A stretch of DNA of 64,000 nt, from contig JBBKVO010000022.1 of assembly GCA_037968475.1 (NCBI GenBank), positions 62,001 to 126,000 of the forward strand, in the 5' to 3' direction. Below, piece after piece: positions 60,721 through 64,000 of the stretch. The notes beneath the pieces are model-generated. The model worked only from the letters and a program-made list of their open reading frames with translations. It did not search any database and had not been told where the DNA came from. Source of the stretch: SB11 sp037968475 (GTDB lineage: Bacteria; Bacteroidota; Bacteroidia; UBA8524). Within the stretch, counting starts at the first letter, position 1. Every line of letters starts with the position of its first letter. Made by a program: the position numbers and the translations under genes.

Positions 60721-62217
60721 ATGCAGAGCGTGTTTAAATACCTGTTTTTTATAGTGGCTATTGCCACATTTTCGGCTTGTAAGAAAGATTTTGACGGTAG
60801 CGAAAAAGCCAATCGTCTGCCCGATACCTTTGTGGTTACTGATACTATTGTGCGCACAGGCGATAATAGATTTGCATCGCAAGTAAAAATACAATGGTGG
60901 GGCACTGATGCCGATGGTTATGTGGCGGGTTACGAATACCGTATTAACGATAGTGCGTGGCAGTATACTAAAAAACAAGACTCAATCTTTTTGCTGATAA
61001 TACCCGGCAATAGCGATACGTTTGATTTTAAATTTGAAGTTAGGGCTATAGACAATAAGGGAGAGCGTGATGAAACGCCGGCACGTTTGTTTTATCCTGT
61101 AAAAAATACAGCACCAACAGTAAGCTTTTATCAGCCCACGTCAATCCCCTCACGCAATCCTATACGTAGCTTTCCAGCCCTGCGTTTTTTATGGCGTGCT
61201 GATGATTTAGACGGCATAGCTTCTTTAGACTCGTTTGAAATTTGCTGGAACGATACCACAGGTGCTAAAGTAAAAATACCCCCCGCCATACGCGATGTAT
61301 TGTTGGTAGGCACAAACCTTAGCGGCACATCAACTTCATGTCAAATATATTTAGGCAATAGTCAAAATACTTGGGGACAGACTATTGACGGGCTGCTGCT
61401 AAACGATACCAATGTATTGTATATACGCGCTATTGATAAAGTGGGGGCAACATCGCCGTTTGCTGTTACAGGCAAAGTATACGTGCGTAAACCACAAAGC
61501 GATATTTTGCTGGTAAATGCTATCGAGTCGCAATTTTTGCGTGCCAACGTACAAAACTTTTATACCACATCGCTAAACACAGTATTGACAAAATCCTACG
61601 ATATAATGCAAGCTACCGAGCAGGTGGCAAGCAACTATACCGAGCTTTCGCCCGACCCGTTTGCACAAGCCCAAGTGTTTAAGTTTTTTAAACGCATTTT
61701 TTGGTTTAGTGATAATACCGATTTTAGCTTGGGGCTATTGCAAAAATCATCGGGCTTGTTTTTTGCCGATGGAGGTCGTATGATGGTAATTTGTGCTGCT
61801 AACGATAATTTGCCTGCAACACCCACATATTTAGATTTTACGCCCATTAAAAACTATTTACCCGTAAGCAGTAAAGATGCTTTTTTGATGCAACAAAACG
61901 ATTCTATTGTGCCTACACAAGCGGGTTGGCCTATACTTACTACTCCTAATTTTTTAACAGGTATACGCCCTTTTGAGCTTCCGCTAGATAATGGAGATTA
62001 TAAATACGAGGCGTTGTATAATGGTTTGATAACCAACGAAAAGAACTCAAAAATTACCCGTTGGCAAGGTGTATCAACCTTAATATCAAAACGTATTCGC
62101 AAAAGCGATAATAAAACAGGCTTTATTATTTGTACTGTCCCTTTGCATCAATTTAACGGGCTAAGTAATATTGATGCCTTTATAAACAAAGCTGTAATTA
62201 CCGAACTTGAATTTTAG
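60721..62217 (+). CDS. Large lipoprotein of unknown function
   Basis: The 498-residue protein has a lipobox (ATFSAC, Cys near residue 20) and an N-terminal pair of fibronectin/Ig-like domains (WWGTDADGYVAGYEYRIND and FLWRADDLDGIASLDSFEI), followed by a ~250-residue globular domain without a recognised family (GLFFADGGRMMVICAAND, GTVPLHQF-like ICTVPLHQFNGL). It is 17 bases upstream of purN and probably co-transcribed. Function unknown; position does not imply a purine role. Confidence 0.7.
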   Translation: MQSVFKYLFFIVAIATFSACKKDFDGSEKANRLPDTFVVTDTIVRTGDNRFASQVKIQWWGTDADGYVAGYEYRINDSAWQYTKKQDSIFLLIIPGNSDTFDFKFEVRAIDNKGERDETPARLFYPVKNTAPTVSFYQPTSIPSRNPIRSFPALRFLWRADDLDGIASLDSFEICWNDTTGAKVKIPPAIRDVLLVGTNLSGTSTSCQIYLGNSQNTWGQTIDGLLLNDTNVLYIRAIDKVGATSPFAVTGKVYVRKPQSDILLVNAIESQFLRANVQNFYTTSLNTVLTKSYDIMQATEQVASNYTELSPDPFAQAQVFKFFKRIFWFSDNTDFSLGLLQKSSGLFFADGGRMMVICAANDNLPATPTYLDFTPIKNYLPVSSKDAFLMQQNDSIVPTQAGWPILTTPNFLTGIRPFELPLDNGDYKYEALYNGLITNEKNSKITRWQGVSTLISKRIRKSDNKTGFIICTVPLHQFNGLSNIDAFINKAVITELEF

Positions 62218-62234
62218 CCCCTATATTAGCGGCG

Positions 62235-62810
62235 GTGAAAAACATAGTACTTTTTGCTTCAGGCTCGGGCACTAACGTGCAAAATATTATAGAATTTTTT
62301 AATAAAGATGCTAGTGCGCGTGTAGCTGCTGTATTTTGCAACAATCCCAAAGCCTTTGTAATACAACGCTGTCAAACGGCAGGTGTGCCCTGTATTATTT
62401 TTAATCGAAATGATTTTTACAATACCCGCAGGGTGCTTGAGTTAGTGAGGGCTTTTGAGACTGACTTAATAGTATTAGCAGGTTTTTTGTGGCTCATTCC
62501 CGAATATTTGGTTGATGAATATCCTAAACGTATACTGAATATACACCCCGCACTATTACCCGATTTTGGAGGTAAAGGGATGTATGGTATGTATGTGCAC
62601 GAGGCGGTAATTGCAACTAAAAAACGGGTAAGCGGCATAACCATTCATGTTGTTGATAAAGAATACGACGAGGGGAAAATCGTTTTTCAGGCAAAAACAA
62701 AAATCACAAAAGACGATACCGCCCAAAGCTTGGCCAATAAAATACACGAGTTGGAACAAAAACACTTTCCACAAGTGATTAAAGAGTATTTAGCAGGGTT
62801 GGAAGGGTAA
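62235..62810 (+). CDS. purN: Phosphoribosylglycinamide formyltransferase
   Basis: The 191-residue enzyme transfers a formyl group from 10-formyl-THF to GAR in purine synthesis. The substrate loop SGSGTNVQNI is at residues ~9-18, the catalytic core ILNIHPALLPDFGGKGMYG is near 100-118 and the late VDKEYDEGKIV carries the Asp. Start is GTG 62235. Confidence 0.95.
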   Translation: MKNIVLFASGSGTNVQNIIEFFNKDASARVAAVFCNNPKAFVIQRCQTAGVPCIIFNRNDFYNTRRVLELVRAFETDLIVLAGFLWLIPEYLVDEYPKRILNIHPALLPDFGGKGMYGMYVHEAVIATKKRVSGITIHVVDKEYDEGKIVFQAKTKITKDDTAQSLANKIHELEQKHFPQVIKEYLAGLEG

Positions 62811-62850
62811 TTTAATTAATTGTTACTTCGGGATAAGAAACGCCAATTTA

Positions 62851-62952
62851 CAGCGGGTTAAAACCCACTGCTGTTCCTAATTACAGCCAGCAAGACGACT
62901 TAAGTCGTCTTGCTGGCTGTAATCTTCGATAGAATAGGTTTTTAACCCTATT
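62851..62952. repeat. Three-hairpin palindromic element, copy 2
   Basis: Same architecture as 7129-7233: hairpin 62851-62873 (CAGCGGGTT AA AACCCACTGCTG), a perfect 22-bp palindrome 62880-62923 (outer part ATTACAGCC) and a third stem 62932-62952 (GAATAGG ... CCCTATT). The middle stem sequence shares only its outer bases with copy 1 but pairs perfectly. It may serve as terminator of the purN operon. Confidence 0.8.
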
Positions 62953-63073
62953 TAAAAAACATTAATATTGTTATAAACAACGCATTATATAATCTATTAT
63001 GTCGAACTCACGTTAATTAATAATAATTATTTTTAGTTATCCAAACTAAAGTAGCCCAAACAATTTTTTTTGT

Positions 63074-63826
63074 TTAATTTTTTTTGATGTACTGCATTGG
63101 AGTTAGCCCCTCTTGCCCTTTAAAAACAGTATTAAATCGTTGTGGCGAATTAAAACCAGCCATAAACGATACTTTTTTAACGCTAAAACGTCTTGCTGAT
63201 AGCAACTTCTTTGCATAGTCTAACTTTATCTCAGTTACCAAAGCAGCGGGTGTAGTAAAAAGATATTGTTTTACCCTTCGGGTAAGTGTTTTACTGCTTA
63301 TTTTCATTCCGGCACTAATCTTTTCAATGCTAATACCCTTATCTAAATTAAGTAATACAAATTTTTTAAATTCTTTAAAAAATTCATCACGAGATTTTAT
63401 CACTAGGGCAGTTGTGGCCGGCATGGCACTGTAATTATTTCCAACTTTATTATCCTGACTAAGGTTGCCGAGTAAAGCAACAATTTTTCTAAAATTAAGT
63501 GGGTAGCTAAAATAAACAGTAGCCCCATCTTTATAACTTTGTATCTCTTCATCAACATCATTAGAGCCGGCAACTAAAAGGGGGATGTTATTTTTTTTTG
63601 TTTTTAAAATAGTAATAAAATCTGAGTATAAAGTTGTCGCTTCATCTTTTAGCAATAAAATCCCATCAATATCGGCATCAAAAAATTGCCAATAGTTTTT
63701 TTCAGCATAAGGAATCTTTTTTATTATAAGCGTGTGTTCTTTATCTATAAATTGTTCAGGTATAATACTGTTCCCATTAGCATCTATGGCATCTCCAACA
63801 ACAGCAATATAAAGTTTATCTGGCAT
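63074..63826 (-). CDS. AraC-family regulator with receiver-like N-terminus
   Basis: The 250-residue protein ends with a full AraC-type double helix-turn-helix (ISIEKISAGMKISSKTLTR, then VKKVSFMAGFNSPQRFNTVF and GLTPMQYIKK). The N-terminal ~125 residues (LYIAVVGDAID ... DIDGILLLKDEAT ... PLLVAGSNDVDEEIQSYKDG) look like a receiver fold without the acidic pair or a clear acceptor aspartate (GILLLKDE). It may sense a ligand or be phosphorylation-independent. Targets unknown; no adjacent operon. The remaining 63827-64000 shows no further gene. Confidence 0.8.
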   Translation of the reverse strand: MPDKLYIAVVGDAIDANGNSIIPEQFIDKEHTLIIKKIPYAEKNYWQFFDADIDGILLLKDEATTLYSDFITILKTKKNNIPLLVAGSNDVDEEIQSYKDGATVYFSYPLNFRKIVALLGNLSQDNKVGNNYSAMPATTALVIKSRDEFFKEFKKFVLLNLDKGISIEKISAGMKISSKTLTRRVKQYLFTTPAALVTEIKLDYAKKLLSARRFSVKKVSFMAGFNSPQRFNTVFKGQEGLTPMQYIKKN

Positions 63827-64000
63827 TTAGGTATTTTAAAGATATAGGTGTTTATTTCCAAAAAAAGCACAGCAATACATCAAGCTCTTTTTTTAAGAGA
63901 GCCCAATTTCCCTATGCCCCTTTTGACTCACAATGAGGTAGTCATAGTAGGGCACTTTTATACTAATTTATTTATTAAAATGTGTGTGTATGTACTGACA

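Noticed and set aside
1..64000. tRNA or rRNA genes, integrase or IS transposase
   Set aside because: I looked for tRNA-like arms at island borders and for transposase motifs among the open frames and saw none.

Overview
The window looks like a piece of a Bacteroidota chromosome (Cytophagales/Chitinophagales-like; genus not determinable by eye). Evidence: AT-rich DNA, Bacteroidota-type promoters (TAnnTTTG boxes, several only 4-7 bases before the start codon), few Shine-Dalgarno sites, three large or small secreted proteins with type IX secretion (T9SS) sorting tails, TonB-dependent receptors, a PID-CTERM peptide and a BtuB/BtuG-type vitamin B12 uptake pair behind a cobalamin riboswitch. No rRNA, tRNA, CRISPR array or recognisable transposase was seen.

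Layout. 1-1.5 kb: a PEP-synthase-like gene (cut by the window edge) and a UbiA-type prenyltransferase. 1.5-5.8 kb: a higBA toxin-antitoxin pair, a Kazal-domain secreted protein and serS, bracketed by two clusters of ~113-bp elements with inverted ends. 5.8-10.3 kb: GroES-like protein + PPK2 polyphosphate kinase, M20 amidohydrolase + alanine racemase, a small lipoprotein behind a 41-bp tandem repeat. 10.7-19.7 kb: a phage-derived island (DUF1376 replication protein, DnaC-like loader, sigma-like factor, glycosyltransferase, AbiC-like membrane protein on the other strand, small proteins, small and large terminase) with no integrase, portal, capsid or tail genes and with host-type palindromic repeats between its genes. 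20.2-24.7 kb: housekeeping genes (YwqK/MORN protein, YjbR, pyrE, NUDIX, STAS-like, SDR). 24.7-25.7 kb: a dense non-coding array of multi-hairpin repeats. 25.8-31.7 kb: a 1985-residue secreted protein. 32.4-37.2 kb: response regulator, histidine kinase, PepSY-like protein and TonB receptor in one apparent operon. 38.1-41.5 kb: B12 riboswitch, BtuB-like receptor, BtuG-like lipoprotein. 41.7-47.3 kb: orphan small proteins, two tandem DUF4197 lipoproteins, an epimerase and a PID-CTERM peptide. 47.4-55.9 kb: MCE/MlaD protein, Sua5-type enzyme, a receiver protein coupled to a receiver-like/sugar-transferase fusion, outer-membrane protein, hybrid kinase with a free receiver, rlmN. 55.9-63.8 kb: a 1.4-kilo-residue T9SS type B protein, a lipoprotein + purN, and an AraC-type regulator.

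The most unusual material is not coding. At least five families of interspersed palindromic repeats occupy the intergenic space, and in several the stem sequences differ between copies while the pairing is kept. That pattern suggests selection on the folded form or a hairpin-recognising mobilisation process. No REP-associated (RAYT) transposase is visible in the window. All functional names are from reading motifs; no searches were run.
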